From Micromonospora sp. WMMD1082 (lineage in GTDB: Bacteria > Actinomycetota > Actinomycetes > Mycobacteriales > Micromonosporaceae): 64,000 nucleotides of DNA. The notes under the pieces are model-generated. The model saw nothing but the letters and a program-made list of their open reading frames with translations. It did not search any database and was not told the origin of the DNA. Location of the stretch: contig NZ_JARUBM010000002.1 of NCBI RefSeq assembly GCF_029626175.1, positions 124,001 through 188,000 on the forward strand. The letters run 5' to 3'. Every line of letters starts with the position of its first letter. Within the stretch, counting starts at the first letter, position 1. Positions 27,862 to 36,882 of this stretch are shown piece after piece. The position numbers and the translations under genes were made by a program.

Positions 27862-27956
27862 GGATTCAACGGTCAAGACGCCTGTAATGCCTTAACAAGA
27901 CATACCTCGCCCTGCCACTGGCGACGGATGTCGGTGCCCCCGGGCAGGATGGGGTC

Positions 27957-30900
27957 GTGGCGGATTCCTATGCGGCGGCGACCGGCGGGCAGGTGCTCTC
28001 CCGGTTCGGCCCGGCGACCCGGGAGTGGTTCGGCGCGGCGTTCGCCGCGCCGACCGCGGCACAGGTCGGCGCCTGGAACACGGTCGCGGCCGGCCGGCAC
28101 GCCCTCGTCGTGGCGCCCACCGGTTCCGGCAAGACCCTCGCCGCGTTCCTGTGGTCGCTCGACCGACTGGCCCGCGAGCCCGCACCGGCCGAGCCCCGGC
28201 ACCGCTGCCGGGTGCTCTACATCAGTCCACTCAAGGCGCTCGCGGTCGACGTGGAACGCAACCTCCGCGCCCCCCTCGCCGGCATCCGGCAGGCCGCCAC
28301 CCGGCTCGCGCTGCCCCCGCCGGAGATCACCGTCGGCATGCGCACCGGCGACACGCCCGCCGACGAGCGCCGGGCCTTCGCCCGCACCCCGCCCGACATC
28401 CTGATCACCACGCCGGAGTCGCTGTTCCTGCTGCTCACCTCGGCCGCCCGGGATTCGCTGCGCGGCATCGAGACGGTGATCGTCGACGAGGTGCACGCGG
28501 TCGCCGACACCAAGCGCGGCGCCCACCTGGCCCTCTCCCTGGAGCGTCTCGACGAACTGCTGCCCGCCCCGGCCCAACGGATCGGGCTCTCCGCCACCGT
28601 CCGGCCGCTGGACGAGTGCGCCCGCTTCCTCGGCGGCGCCCGGCCGGTCGACGTGGTCGCCCCGGTCACCGCCAAGACGATCGAGGTCAGCGTCCAGGTC
28701 CCGGTGGAGGACATGACCCGCCTCGACGAGCAGGACACACCGGCCGACGACCTCGCCGGTCCACGGTCGGCGTCGATCTGGCCCGCGGTGGAGGAACGGG
28801 TCCTCTCGCTGATCCGGGCGCACCGCTCGACCATCGTCTTCACCAACTCCCGGCGCAGCGCCGAGCGGCTCTGCGCCCGCCTCAACGAGCTCGCCGCCGA
28901 GGAGCCGGCCGACGCGGCACCGGCCGCGACCGGCCGCGCCCCCCGGACGCCGGCCGAGATGATGGCCCAGGCCGGCGCGGTGGCCGGCGCACCGCCGGTG
29001 ATCGCCCGGGCGCACCACGGCAGCGTCTCCCGGGAGGAGCGCCGGCACATCGAGGAGTCGCTCAAGGCGGGCCAACTGCCCGCCGTGGTCGCCACCTCCA
29101 GCCTCGAACTCGGCATCGACATGGGCGCGGTCGACCTGGTCGTGCAGATCGAGGCACCGCCGAGCGTGGCCGCCGGCCTGCAACGCGTCGGCCGCGCCGG
29201 GCACCAGGTCGGCGCGGTGTCGCGCGGGGTGGTGCTGCCCAAGCACCGGGGCGACCTGCTCTCCTGTGCCGTGGTCGCCGGGCGGATGGCCGACGCCGCC
29301 ATCGAGGAGCTGCGCCACCCCCGCAACCCGCTGGACGTGCTCGCCCAACAGGTCGTCGCCATGGTCGCGCTGGACGAGTGGCGGGTCGGCGACCTGGCGG
29401 CGGTGGTCCGCCGGGCCGCGCCCTTCGCCGAGCTACCCGACTCCGCGCTGCACGCCGTGCTGGACATGCTCTCCGGCCGCTACCCGTCGACCGCCTTCGC
29501 CGAGCTGCGGCCCCGACTGGTGTGGGACCGCACCACGGACGTGCTGACCGGCCGGCCGGGCGCCCAGCGGCTCGCGGTGACCAGCGGCGGCACCATCCCC
29601 GACCGGGGGTTGTTCGGCGTCTTCCTGGCCGGTGCCGAGCGCGCCGCCCGGGTCGGCGAGCTGGACGAGGAGATGGTCTACGAGTCCCGCGTCGGTGACA
29701 TCTTCCTGCTCGGCTCCTCGTCCTGGCGGATCGAGGAGATCACGCCGGATCGGGTGCTCGTCTCCCCCGCCCCCGGGCAGGCCGCCAAGATGCCGTTCTG
29801 GAAGGGCGACCAGCCGGGTCGGCCGGTGGAGCTGGGCCGGGCGATCGGCGCCCGGGTCCGGGCCCTGCTCCGCCAGGATGCCGAGGAGGCGAGGGCCGCG
29901 CTGCGCGCCACCGGGTTGGACGACTGGGCGGCCGGCAACCTCATCGCGTACCTGCACGAGCAGCGGGCCGCGACCCGCGCGCTGCCGGACGACCGGACGG
30001 TGGTGGTCGAGCGGTTCCGCGACGAGTTGGGCGACTGGCGGCTCGCCGTGCACAGCGTCCTCGGCGCGCGGGTCAACGCACCCTGGGCGCTGGCCATCGG
30101 CCGGCGGCTCGCCGAGCGCTACGGGGTGGACGCGCAGGTGATGCCCGCCGACGACGGCATCGTCGTACGCCTGCCGGACACCGCGGACACCCCACCCGGC
30201 GCCGACGTGGTGGCCTTCGACGCCGACGAGATCGCCCAGCTGGTGGAGGAGTCGGTCGGCACCTCGGCGCTGTTCGCCGCCCGCTTCCGGGAGTGCGCCG
30301 CGCGGTCGCTGCTGCTGCCCCGCCGCGACCCGCGCCGCCGCCAGCCGCTGTGGCAGCAGCGGCAGCGCGCTTCCCAACTGCTCGACGTCGCCCGCGAGTA
30401 CGCCGACTTCCCGGTCACCCTGGAGGCGGCCCGGGAGTGCCTGCAGGACGTGTTCGACCTGCCCGCCCTGACCCAGGTGATGCGCGACCTGGCCGGCCGC
30501 CGGGTGCGGCTGGTCGAGGTGGAGAGCGCCCGGCCGTCGCCGTTCGCCCGCTCGCTGCTCTTCGGTTACGTCGGTGCCTTCCTCTACGAGGGCGACGCCC
30601 CGCTCGCGGAACGCCGGGCCGCGGCGCTCGCGCTGGATTCGGCCCTGCTCGGCGAGTTGCTCGGCCGGGTCGACCTGCGCGAGCTGCTCGACCCGGCGGT
30701 GCTCGCCGAGACCGAGCGGCAGCTGCGCTGGCTCACCCCGCAACGCCGGCCCCGCGACGCGGAGGACGTGGTCGAGCTGCTCCGGCAGGTCGGCGACCTG
30801 AGCACCGACGAGCTGGCCGAGCGCGGGGCACCCGAGGAGTGGCTGACCGACCTGGCCGCCGCGCGGCGGGTGCTGCGGGTCCGCATCGCCGGGCAGGAGC

Positions 30901-32600
30901 GCTGGGTCGGCGTCGAGGACGCCGGCCGGCTGCGGGACGCACTCGGCGTGGCCCTGCCGGTGGGCGTCGCCGAGGCGTACCTCGAACCGGTGGCCGACCC
31001 GCTCGGCGATCTGGTCGCCCGCTACGCCCGCACCCACGCACCATTCGCCGCCGCCGGGTGCGCGGCGCGGTTCGGTCTGGGGGTCTTCGTGGTGGAGCAG
31101 GCGCTGCGCCGCCTGGCCGCCACCGGTCGGGTGGTTTCCGGCGAGTTCACCCCGGACACGGTCGGCACCCAGTGGTGCGACGCCGAGGTGCTGCGTCTGC
31201 TGCGTCGCCGGTCCCTCGCGGCGCTGCGCCGGGAGATCGAGCCGGTGCCGCCGCGCGCGCTGGCCACCTTCCTGCCCCGCTGGCAGCAGGTCGGCTCCTC
31301 GGCGCGCGGGATGGAGGCGGTGGCCGCGTCGGTGGAGCAGTTGCAGGGTGCCGCCGTGCCCGCGTCGGCGCTGGAACGGCTGGTGCTGCCCGCCCGGGTC
31401 GCGGACTACTCCCCCGCGCTGCTCGACGAGCTGTGTGCCAGCGGCGAGGTGCTCTGGGCCGGCGCGGGAGCGATCTCCGGCGGGGACGGCTGGGTCAGCC
31501 TGGCCTACGCCGACACCGCGCCGCTGCTCCTGCCGCCGGCGGCCGACACGCTCGCGCGTACGCCCCTGCACGACGCCGTCCTGGACGCCCTCGGTGACGG
31601 GCAGGCGTTGTTCTTCCGGCCACTGGCCGACCGGGTCGGCGCCACCGACGACGCCGAGCTGACCGCCGTCATCTGGGACCTGGTCTGGGCCGGCCACCTC
31701 ACCAACGACACCCTGGCGCCGCTGCGGGCGGTCCTCGGTGCCGGCGGCGCCCACCGCTCGCGCCCGACCGCCGCGCGCGGCCGGTACCGGCGCCCGGGGC
31801 GGGCGGCCCTGCCCAGCCGCGGCGGCCCGCCGACGGTGGCCGGCCGCTGGTCGTGCCTGCCGGAACGCGACACCGACCCGACCCGCCGTGCCGCCGCACT
31901 GGCCGACGTCCTGCTGGAGCGGCACGGCGTGCTCACCCGGGGCGCGGTCGTGGCCGAGCAGGTGCCCGGTGGCTTCGCGGCGGTCTATCCGGTGCTGGCC
32001 GCGCTGGAGGAGCGCGGCGCGGCCCGGCGCGGATACTTCGTCGACGGGCTGGGCGCGGCACAGTTCGCGGTGCCCGGTGCGGTGGACCGGATCCGCGCCC
32101 TGGCCGAGCCGCTCGACGGTGGGCGGTCCCGGGGCGGCGCCACGGTGGTGCTGGCCGCCACTGACCCGGCCAACCCGTACGGCGCGGCGCTGCCCTGGCC
32201 GGAACGGGCGGTCGACTCCGGCGACGCGGAGCCTCGGGGTGCGGGCCAGTCGCCCGCCGCCGCTCGGTCACCGGCCCCTGGTCAGTCACCCGCCACCGGT
32301 CAGCCGTCGGCCACCGGTCACCGGGCCGGGCGCAAGGCCGGCGCCCTGGTCGTGCTGGTCGCCGGCGACCTGGTGCTCTACGTGGAGCGCGGCGGGCGGA
32401 CAATCCTCTCCTTCACCGACGACGCCGACGCGCTGGCCGGAGCCGGCAAGGCGCTCGCCGACGCCGTCCACACCGGCGCACTGGGTGCGATCTCGGTGGA
32501 ACGCGCCGACGGCGAGTCCGTACGCTCCTCCCCCCTGCGCGACGCCCTCACCGCCGCCGGCTTCCGCACCACCCCCCGCGGCCTCCGCCTCCGCACCTAA
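27957..32600 (+). CDS. lhr: Lhr-type ATP-dependent DNA helicase
   Basis: 1547 residues, the length expected for the Lhr long form. Superfamily-2 motifs: I APTGSGKT (about residue 53), II DEVH (about 176), III LSATVRP (about 212), and the second RecA fold with IVFTNSRRSAERLCARLNEL, IEESLKAGQLPAVVATSSLE and LQRVGRAGHQVG. A winged-helix and beta-barrel region plus a large C-terminal domain follow. A low-complexity Pro/Ala/Gln linker of repeated SPATGQ-like units lies near residues 1425-1455. Lhr moves 3'-5' on DNA and prefers RNA:DNA hybrids in mycobacteria. It is often adjacent to nei; here nei lies five genes downstream and is interrupted. GTG start at 27957. Confidence 0.95.
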   Translation: MADSYAAATGGQVLSRFGPATREWFGAAFAAPTAAQVGAWNTVAAGRHALVVAPTGSGKTLAAFLWSLDRLAREPAPAEPRHRCRVLYISPLKALAVDVERNLRAPLAGIRQAATRLALPPPEITVGMRTGDTPADERRAFARTPPDILITTPESLFLLLTSAARDSLRGIETVIVDEVHAVADTKRGAHLALSLERLDELLPAPAQRIGLSATVRPLDECARFLGGARPVDVVAPVTAKTIEVSVQVPVEDMTRLDEQDTPADDLAGPRSASIWPAVEERVLSLIRAHRSTIVFTNSRRSAERLCARLNELAAEEPADAAPAATGRAPRTPAEMMAQAGAVAGAPPVIARAHHGSVSREERRHIEESLKAGQLPAVVATSSLELGIDMGAVDLVVQIEAPPSVAAGLQRVGRAGHQVGAVSRGVVLPKHRGDLLSCAVVAGRMADAAIEELRHPRNPLDVLAQQVVAMVALDEWRVGDLAAVVRRAAPFAELPDSALHAVLDMLSGRYPSTAFAELRPRLVWDRTTDVLTGRPGAQRLAVTSGGTIPDRGLFGVFLAGAERAARVGELDEEMVYESRVGDIFLLGSSSWRIEEITPDRVLVSPAPGQAAKMPFWKGDQPGRPVELGRAIGARVRALLRQDAEEARAALRATGLDDWAAGNLIAYLHEQRAATRALPDDRTVVVERFRDELGDWRLAVHSVLGARVNAPWALAIGRRLAERYGVDAQVMPADDGIVVRLPDTADTPPGADVVAFDADEIAQLVEESVGTSALFAARFRECAARSLLLPRRDPRRRQPLWQQRQRASQLLDVAREYADFPVTLEAARECLQDVFDLPALTQVMRDLAGRRVRLVEVESARPSPFARSLLFGYVGAFLYEGDAPLAERRAAALALDSALLGELLGRVDLRELLDPAVLAETERQLRWLTPQRRPRDAEDVVELLRQVGDLSTDELAERGAPEEWLTDLAAARRVLRVRIAGQERWVGVEDAGRLRDALGVALPVGVAEAYLEPVADPLGDLVARYARTHAPFAAAGCAARFGLGVFVVEQALRRLAATGRVVSGEFTPDTVGTQWCDAEVLRLLRRRSLAALRREIEPVPPRALATFLPRWQQVGSSARGMEAVAASVEQLQGAAVPASALERLVLPARVADYSPALLDELCASGEVLWAGAGAISGGDGWVSLAYADTAPLLLPPAADTLARTPLHDAVLDALGDGQALFFRPLADRVGATDDAELTAVIWDLVWAGHLTNDTLAPLRAVLGAGGAHRSRPTAARGRYRRPGRAALPSRGGPPTVAGRWSCLPERDTDPTRRAAALADVLLERHGVLTRGAVVAEQVPGGFAAVYPVLAALEERGAARRGYFVDGLGAAQFAVPGAVDRIRALAEPLDGGRSRGGATVVLAATDPANPYGAALPWPERAVDSGDAEPRGAGQSPAAARSPAPGQSPATGQPSATGHRAGRKAGALVVLVAGDLVLYVERGGRTILSFTDDADALAGAGKALADAVHTGALGAISVERADGESVRSSPLRDALTAAGFRTTPRGLRLRT

Positions 32601-32629
32601 CACCCCCACCCCGCCCCGGGGATCTCCCC

Positions 32630-32690
32630 GTTGATCATGAAGTTAGCGGGTGCTTTGGAGATCAAACCGCCCGCTAACTTCATGATCAAC
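32630..32690. repeat. 61-bp dispersed palindrome, copy 2
   Basis: Arms of 21 bp, starting GTTGATCATGAAGTTAGC, pair perfectly with 32670-32690. The centre is TTTGGAGATCAAA. Same length and layout as 1561-1621. It lies between the converging ends of lhr and the lipoprotein gene. Confidence 0.85.
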
Positions 32691-32723
32691 GAGGTACACA
32701 GGGGGATGGGAGTGAGGGTGGGG

Positions 32724-33404
32724 TCAGCGGAGGGTGGTTAGGGCTTTTTCGTAGCGGGGGCGGTGGGCGGGTGGGGTGGAGGCTTCCAGGTAGTTGAGCA
32801 CTACCGTGCCGCTGCGGAAGGCGGCCCCGCTCCAGCGGTCGGCCATGTCGTCGGCGCTGCTCTCGTCGGGGAAGACGTACACCGCCACGTTGTCGGTCAC
32901 GACCAGTTCCGAGCAGCCCAGCCCCAGCCCGTCCGGTCCACACTCGACCGACCGGTCGCGCGCGTTGGCCGCCTTGAGCCCGGCCGCCCGGAAGGCCGCG
33001 ATGACCTCCCGCGCGGTCGGCGCACCGGCCTGGCGCGGTGGCAGCACCACCGGGGGCGGGCTGGGCGGTCGCCGCTGCGTGGTGCCGTCGGCGTTCGGAT
33101 CGGTCGGTGGAGCCCCGGCGCCCGGTGGCACGACCGGGGCGCCCGGCACGGCGGGGCTCGCCGCCCCGGCGGGCGGTGTCGGGGCGCCCGGCGCGGAAAG
33201 GCTGCCCTCGCCGACCGGCGGTGCGTCCGGGCCGGTCGGCAACGTCCCAGCGTCCGGGGCGATCGTCGAGGTCGGGTCCGCCGTCGAGGCGCTGCCGGGC
33301 GGTGCCGATGCGGCAGCGGGCGGCCCGTCCCGGTCGCCGCCGCAGGCGGTCAGGGCGGCCGTGACCGCGAGGAGTACGACGGCGGGCAGGATCCGGTGGC
33401 TCAC
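32724..33404 (-). CDS. Putative lipoprotein
   Basis: 226 residues. The N-terminus is a lipoprotein signal: ILPAVVLLAVTAALTACGG with a lipobox LTAC. Next comes about 90 residues of Pro/Ala/Gly/Thr-rich linker. The folded C-terminal part includes TAREVIAAFRAAGLKAANAR, CGPDGLGLGCSELVVTDNVA and VYVFPDESSADDMADRWSGA, with a cysteine pair. No enzymatic motif is seen. Start GTG 33404 (VSHRILPAV). It is probably anchored on the outer face of the membrane; function unknown. Confidence 0.75.
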   Translation of the reverse strand: MSHRILPAVVLLAVTAALTACGGDRDGPPAAASAPPGSASTADPTSTIAPDAGTLPTGPDAPPVGEGSLSAPGAPTPPAGAASPAVPGAPVVPPGAGAPPTDPNADGTTQRRPPSPPPVVLPPRQAGAPTAREVIAAFRAAGLKAANARDRSVECGPDGLGLGCSELVVTDNVAVYVFPDESSADDMADRWSGAAFRSGTVVLNYLEASTPPAHRPRYEKALTTLR

Positions 33405-33773
33405 CTCACGCAGTCTGCCCAACCGAGACCCACCACGGGCAGTGGCCGGTCGGCCAGGCGCACTGTCGCCTATCCGGCACCTCCACCGAGCACGCGCACC
33501 GCCCGGCCCGGCCCCACCACCACCCACCGCCCGCCCCGGCTCCACCGCCACCACCCACCGCCCGCGCCCGGCTCGGTCCGCGTCGCCGCCGGATGCCGGC
33601 GCGGGAGATACCGGGAGCAGGAGGTACCGGAGCCAGAAGGTGGACGGACGCGGGAGGTGCCGGACACGAGACGTCGCGGAGGCGGGAGGTCGCGGAGGCG
33701 GGAGGTCTCCGGAGGCGGGAGGTCTCCGGAGGCGGGAGGTGGACCGCGCCGCACGGGCGTACGATCCGGTGCC
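33405..33773. other. Intergenic region with tandem repeats upstream of the SAM-hydroxide adenosyltransferase
   Basis: No gene. The first half has imperfect repeats of CCACCACCCACCGCCCGC. The second half has four tandem units of about 17 bp, GGAGGCGGGAGGTCTCC, at 33676-33741. The units end about 30 bp before the GTG at 33774 and would place several ribosome-site-like GGAGG sequences in the leader. Confidence 0.6.
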
Positions 33774-34679
33774 GTGACCAGCAGTGCCACCGGCGTACCC
33801 CGGACACCGGCCGGGGTTGTCTCGCTGACCACCGACTACGGCCTCGCCGACGGTTTCGTGGCGGCCTGCCACGGGGTGATCGCGCGACTCGGGCCGGCGC
33901 TGCGCATCATCGACGTGACCCACCTGGTGCCGGCCGGTGACGTACGCCGGGGTGCGGTGGTGCTCGCGCAGACCGTGCCACACCTGCCGACCGGGGTGCA
34001 CGTGGCGGTGGTCGACCCGGGTGTGGGTACGACCCGGCGGGGTGTCGCGCTGGGCACTCCCGGTGGCCTCCTGGTCGGGCCGGACAACGGTCTGCTGCTC
34101 GACGCCGCCGACGCCCTCGGCGGGGTGACCGCCGCCGTGGAGCTGACCAATCCACGTTGGCTGGCGCCGACGGTCTCGGCCACCTTCCACGGTCGGGACG
34201 TCTTCGCGCCGGTCGCGGCCCGGCTGGCGTTGGGCGCACCGCTGGCCGACGCCGGCCCGGCTCTCGATCCGGCCACGCTGGTGCGGCTGCCCGAGCCGGT
34301 GGTACGGCGACGACCGGACGGGTTCGTCGCCGAGGTGCTGACGGTGGACCACTTCGGCAACGTCCAGCTGGCCGCACCCGCCGAACTGCTGGCCGCGCTG
34401 CCGGCCAGGGTCCGGGTGCGTCCGATGACCGGCAAGGAGCGGGACGCGGCGGGCGGGGCGGAGTGGGAGGCTGTGCATGGGCGTACGTTCGGGGACGCCC
34501 CGGCCGGCGCCCTGGTGGCGCACGCCGACTCGGCCGACCGGGTCGCGCTCTCGGTCAACGGTGGACACGCCGCCGAACTGCTCGCGGTGAACCCGGGTAC
34601 GCTGCTGCGGGTCCGGGGTGCCGACCCCGGCCGAGGCGCCCCGCGCCACACGAATGAAACGTCTACTGTGGAAAGCTGA
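33774..34679 (+). CDS. SAM hydroxide adenosyltransferase (DUF62 family)
   Basis: 301 residues of the family that includes fluorinase and chlorinase; most members hydrolyse S-adenosylmethionine to adenosine and methionine. Motifs: VVSLTTDYGLADGFVAACHG, IIDVTHLVPAGDVRRGAVVL, HVAVVDPGVGTTRRGVALGT, LLVGPDNGLLLDAAD, ATFHGRDVFAPVAARLALGA and VDHFGNVQLA. The Asp/Arg/His set of the hydrolase type is present (DYG, TTRRGVAL, FHGRD). It lacks the fluorinase-specific long loop as far as I can tell. GTG start at 33774; it overlaps the next gene by 26 bp. Confidence 0.88.
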   Translation: MTSSATGVPRTPAGVVSLTTDYGLADGFVAACHGVIARLGPALRIIDVTHLVPAGDVRRGAVVLAQTVPHLPTGVHVAVVDPGVGTTRRGVALGTPGGLLVGPDNGLLLDAADALGGVTAAVELTNPRWLAPTVSATFHGRDVFAPVAARLALGAPLADAGPALDPATLVRLPEPVVRRRPDGFVAEVLTVDHFGNVQLAAPAELLAALPARVRVRPMTGKERDAAGGAEWEAVHGRTFGDAPAGALVAHADSADRVALSVNGGHAAELLAVNPGTLLRVRGADPGRGAPRHTNETSTVES

Positions 34680-34926
34680 CAAGGTGGATGATCGCTGGGT
34701 TCCCGCTGCTTGCCCCTGCTGCGCGTACCGGACCGGCGGCGGCACCTGCCCCGTCTGCTTCTGGACCGATGACGGTCAGGGCGACGCCGATGCCGACGCG
34801 GTGCACGGCGGGCCCAACGGGGATCTGAGCCTCTCCCACGCCCGACTCAACTTCGCCGTCTACGGCGCCTGTCACCCCCGCTACCAGGACCTGGTCCGCG
34901 CACCCCGCCCCGAGGAACAGCCCTGA
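34654..34926 (+). CDS. Cysteine-rich CPCC family protein
   Basis: 90 residues with the CPCC motif near the N-terminus (PAACPCCAYRTGGGTCPVCFW) followed by DDGQGDADADAVHGGPNGDL, SLSHARLNFAVYGACHP and YQDLVRAPRPEEQP. The two CxxC pairs suggest a zinc-ribbon. The family is widespread and uncharacterised. The ATG at 34654 lies inside the previous gene, so translation is coupled. A long hairpin follows. Confidence 0.85.
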   Translation: MKRLLWKADKVDDRWVPAACPCCAYRTGGGTCPVCFWTDDGQGDADADAVHGGPNGDLSLSHARLNFAVYGACHPRYQDLVRAPRPEEQP

Positions 34927-34991
34927 CCCGGCCCGAGAAGCGGGCCTGAGGACGCGTCCTGGCCCGGCGGCGGAGAACGCCCCGACCCGGC

Positions 34992-35027
34992 GGGCCGGGC
35001 CGGCCTGGGAGGACGCCGGCCCGGCCC
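34992..35027. terminator. Bidirectional terminator between converging genes
   Basis: GGGCCGGGCCGGC (34992-35004) pairs exactly with 35015-35027 across 10 bp. It lies between the CPCC gene (plus) and the SH3-like gene (minus, stop at 35041). Confidence 0.7.
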
Positions 35028-35040
35028 TGGGGGTGCCGGC

Positions 35041-36237
35041 TCAGCAGACCGGCACCGTTCCACCCCAGACCGCCGAGATGTACGCGTGGCTGACGAACTG
35101 CCCGCTGGCCAGGCGATTCCACCGGTTGGTGGTGCGGTACGGGCCGGCGACGCTCTGCCCGGTCACGTAGCACTGGATCGGCACGTTGGCGTACTGGGCG
35201 GCCAGGCCCCGTGACGCGTAGCTGGTCGAGGGGCCGGCCCGCACGTTCAGCGGGCCGTCACCGACCACGCCCCGGGGGCCGGTGCCGGTCCAGAGGTACG
35301 CCACGTCGACCCAGGCGTTCGTGGTCAGCTGCAACCCGTCCCAGAACGTCCCGTCGGCGAGGTCGACGCCGGCCGGGTTCAGCACCGTCCGGCCGAACTG
35401 GTCCCGCCCGCCGTTGTAGCCGTTCTGGTAGGCGGCCTGCGCCTGCGGCCGGCCCTGCGGCAGGTCCTTCCAGTTCTCCCGTACCGCACTCGGGTTCCAG
35501 TAGTCGTCGCGGGTGTTCCACGGGCCGACGTCCCAGACCGGGGCGTACTCGCAGCGGCTGCCGGTGGTGGTGCAGACCCGCAGGGTGTAGTCGCCGCTGT
35601 TGCGCGGGGAGAGGCCCCGGCGCGACGGCAGCGCCACGAAGTGGTCCCGGGGGCGGACGGTGTGCCCGTTGGCGGTCACCTCGCCGACCAGGCCGATCCG
35701 CGTCGCGTACACCCGGTAGGTGAGGCCGGGGGTGGCGGCGGCCGCGGTCACGGTGTCGGCGGTGAGCCGGACGGCCCGCACCTCGGTGGTGGCGCCGGAG
35801 GCGCTGCCGGTGAGCACCACCCGGGCTTGCACCCGGCGGACCGGCTGGTCGAAGACGGCCGCCGGGACCGCGTCACGCCACTCGGTCCAGCCGATCGCCC
35901 GCCAGCCGCGGACCTGGACGGTCGCGGCGGTGCCGGGCCGGGTGGCGGCGGTTACCTCGGCCCGGACCCGGGTCGCCGGCCGGCTGAGGGTACGCGGCGC
36001 GGCCACCAGCATGCCCTCGGCCACCGCGCTGCGCCGGGCCGGCGTCCCGGGCGGGCGGGCGTCGGCCAGCCGGAGACCGGCGCGGGTGTGCCGCACGTTG
36101 ACATCGTCGGCGTCGACGACCGACAGGTCGGCGTTCCACCGGTCGGTGCGGGCGGCCGACGCGGGGCTGGGATGCAGGGAGACGGCAAGGATGGCGGTCA
36201 GGGCGAGAGCCAGGACAGTGGTACGGGGATGAATCAT
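35041..36237 (-). CDS. Secreted protein with SH3b-like C-terminal domain
   Basis: 398 residues. A signal peptide covers about residues 1-29 (TVLALALTAILAVSLHP, cleavage after ASA). The middle region has beta-rich repeats (TVQVRGWRAIGWTEWRD, FDQPVRRVQARVVLTGSASG) and a region with cysteines (YTLRVCTTTGSRCEYAPVWD, DYWNPSAVRENWKDLPQGRP). The C-terminal ~70 residues are SH3-like: GDGPLNVRAGPSTSYASRGL, VPIQCYVTGQSV, ISAVWGGTVPVC. Such domains bind cell wall. GGAG spaced 7 nt favours the ATG at 36237 over 36243. No peptidase motif is visible. Confidence 0.75.
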   Translation of the reverse strand: MIHPRTTVLALALTAILAVSLHPSPASAARTDRWNADLSVVDADDVNVRHTRAGLRLADARPPGTPARRSAVAEGMLVAAPRTLSRPATRVRAEVTAATRPGTAATVQVRGWRAIGWTEWRDAVPAAVFDQPVRRVQARVVLTGSASGATTEVRAVRLTADTVTAAAATPGLTYRVYATRIGLVGEVTANGHTVRPRDHFVALPSRRGLSPRNSGDYTLRVCTTTGSRCEYAPVWDVGPWNTRDDYWNPSAVRENWKDLPQGRPQAQAAYQNGYNGGRDQFGRTVLNPAGVDLADGTFWDGLQLTTNAWVDVAYLWTGTGPRGVVGDGPLNVRAGPSTSYASRGLAAQYANVPIQCYVTGQSVAGPYRTTNRWNRLASGQFVSHAYISAVWGGTVPVC

Positions 36238-36345
36238 CGGCATTCTCCTCAGAACTCCCCGATAGTGCCTATATCAGGAGATCGAAGAAAAGTGTCATAC
36301 AAATAGCGATACACGTGAATTAGCTTCGAGTGGAAGAATCATCGG

Positions 36346-36867
36346 GTGCCCGAAGGCGACACCGTCTGGAACACCGCCCGCGTCCTGGAACGCGCGCTGG
36401 TCGGATCCCGGCTGACCGGCAGCGACTTCCGGGTGCCGTCGCTGGCCACCACCGACCTCACCGGCTGGACGGTCAGCGGCAGCGCCAGCCGGGGCAAACA
36501 CCTGCTGCTCCGGCTGGACGCCCCCGCCGGCACCGGCGAGTCGCGCTGGACGCTGCACTCACACCTGAGGATGGACGGCACCTGGCGGGCGTACGCCCCG
36601 GGAGAGCGGTGGACGGCGCGGCCGGCACACCTGATCCGGGTGGTGCTGCGCGCCCCGGCCGCAACGGCCGTCGGCTACCACCTGCACGACGTGGCGCTGG
36701 TGCCCACCGCCGAGGAGGAGCGCCTCATCGGCCAGCTCGGCCCCGACCTGCTCGGCGTCGACTGGGATCCGGCCGAGGCCGTACGCCGGCTGGCCGCCCA
36801 CCCGGACACCCCGGTCGGCGTGGCCCTGCTCGACCAGCGCAACCTGGCCGGGGTTGGTGCTCCATAA
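36346..36867 (+). pseudogene. nei: nei 5' part: endonuclease VIII interrupted by element insertion
   Basis: Starts GTG (MPEGDTVWNTARVLERAL): Pro2 and Glu3 are the catalytic residues of the Fpg/Nei family of DNA glycosylase/AP lyases. The N-terminal beta-sandwich and the start of the helical domain are intact (SASRGKHLLLRLD, LHSHLRMDGTWRAY). The frame enters the integrated element at NLAGVG and stops three codons later (AP-stop), 173 residues in total. It lacks the rest of the helix-two-turn-helix and the zinc finger, which are encoded at 53754-54049. It is probably non-functional while the element is present; the element's excision would restore it. Confidence 0.9.
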
Positions 36868-36870
36868 GTT
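36856..36870 (+). other. attL of the element
   Basis: The nei sequence GCCGGGGTT runs into GGTG and then element sequence CTCCATAAGTT. Together with attR, this gives an attP with AACTT and AAGTT at equal distances from a central GG, a symmetric arrangement expected of serine integrase sites. The GG could be the crossover dinucleotide. Confidence 0.7.
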
Positions 36871-36882
36871 ACAGTACCTGAC

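Noticed and set aside
29433..31925. An 830-codon minus-strand frame inside lhr
   Set aside because: Antisense to lhr, no domain, low-complexity sequence.
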